This document shows, piece by piece, positions 5,088-5,107 of a DNA stretch of 5,107 nt; positions within the stretch are counted from its first letter, which is position 1, and every line of letters starts with the position of its first letter. The notes under the pieces were generated by a model that made no database searches, was not told the origin of the DNA, and saw nothing but the letters and a program-made list of their open reading frames with translations. The DNA comes from a bacterium (lineage in GTDB: Bacteria; UBA9089; CG2-30-40-21; SBAY01). Both the position numbers and the translations under genes were made by a program. The DNA lies in assembly GCA_030018635.1 (NCBI GenBank), contig JASEHU010000175.1:1-5107 (forward strand), read 5' to 3'.

Positions 5088-5107
5088 GCCTCCACCTCCC
5101 TTTTGGG

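Overview
The window is a stretch of low-GC bacterial chromosome carrying ordinary housekeeping genes. The gaps between most of them are filled with long palindromic repeat elements. A beta-barrel protein of the PorV/PorQ (UPF0164) type with a signal peptide and a C-terminal Phe points to a double-membrane (Gram-negative type) bacterium. The EtfB resembles those of anaerobes. Together with the repeat-rich gaps this would suit an uncultivated candidate-phylum bacterium known from metagenomes, but the lineage cannot be fixed from the sequence. Both ends of the window look damaged: the first open frame seems to enter by a frameshift, and the last gene breaks off in a frameshift about 20 bases before the end.

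Layout, left to right. Bases 5-286 hold the 3' part of an unrecognised gene. hemC (415-1332, heme/tetrapyrrole synthesis) follows. A gap of about 400 bases then holds a 150-bp palindromic element flanked by a perfect 8-bp duplication, a near-consensus sigma-70 promoter and a leader that can fold. This leads to the PorV-like outer-membrane gene (1732-2661). A convergent gap with an imperfect hairpin separates it from moaC on the minus strand (2735-3205, molybdenum cofactor). moaC and yjbQ (3368-3787, UPF0047) diverge from a 162-bp gap that is almost entirely filled by palindromic element A (3223-3344). After yjbQ come a nearly perfect 33-bp-stem hairpin, a textbook promoter (TTGACA, 17 bp, TATAAT), and element B (3934-4047), a second copy of A in reverse orientation. 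Element B should begin at the transcription start and so form the leader of etfB (4060-4851). A MntA-type minimal nucleotidyltransferase (4881-5087) follows etfB closely and is cut short.

The genes do not form one pathway. The notable content is the repeats. Three elements (1384-1533, 3223-3344, 3934-4047) share the terminal sequence GTAAnnGyTCAG, and their arms are built of short tandem units (7 bp in A/B, 10-11 bp in the first). The first has a perfect AACAGTCA duplication at both edges. This looks like a family of non-autonomous, MITE-like insertions that end up in promoters, leaders and terminators. No protein in the window could mobilise them, and no CRISPR array, tRNA or rRNA was seen.
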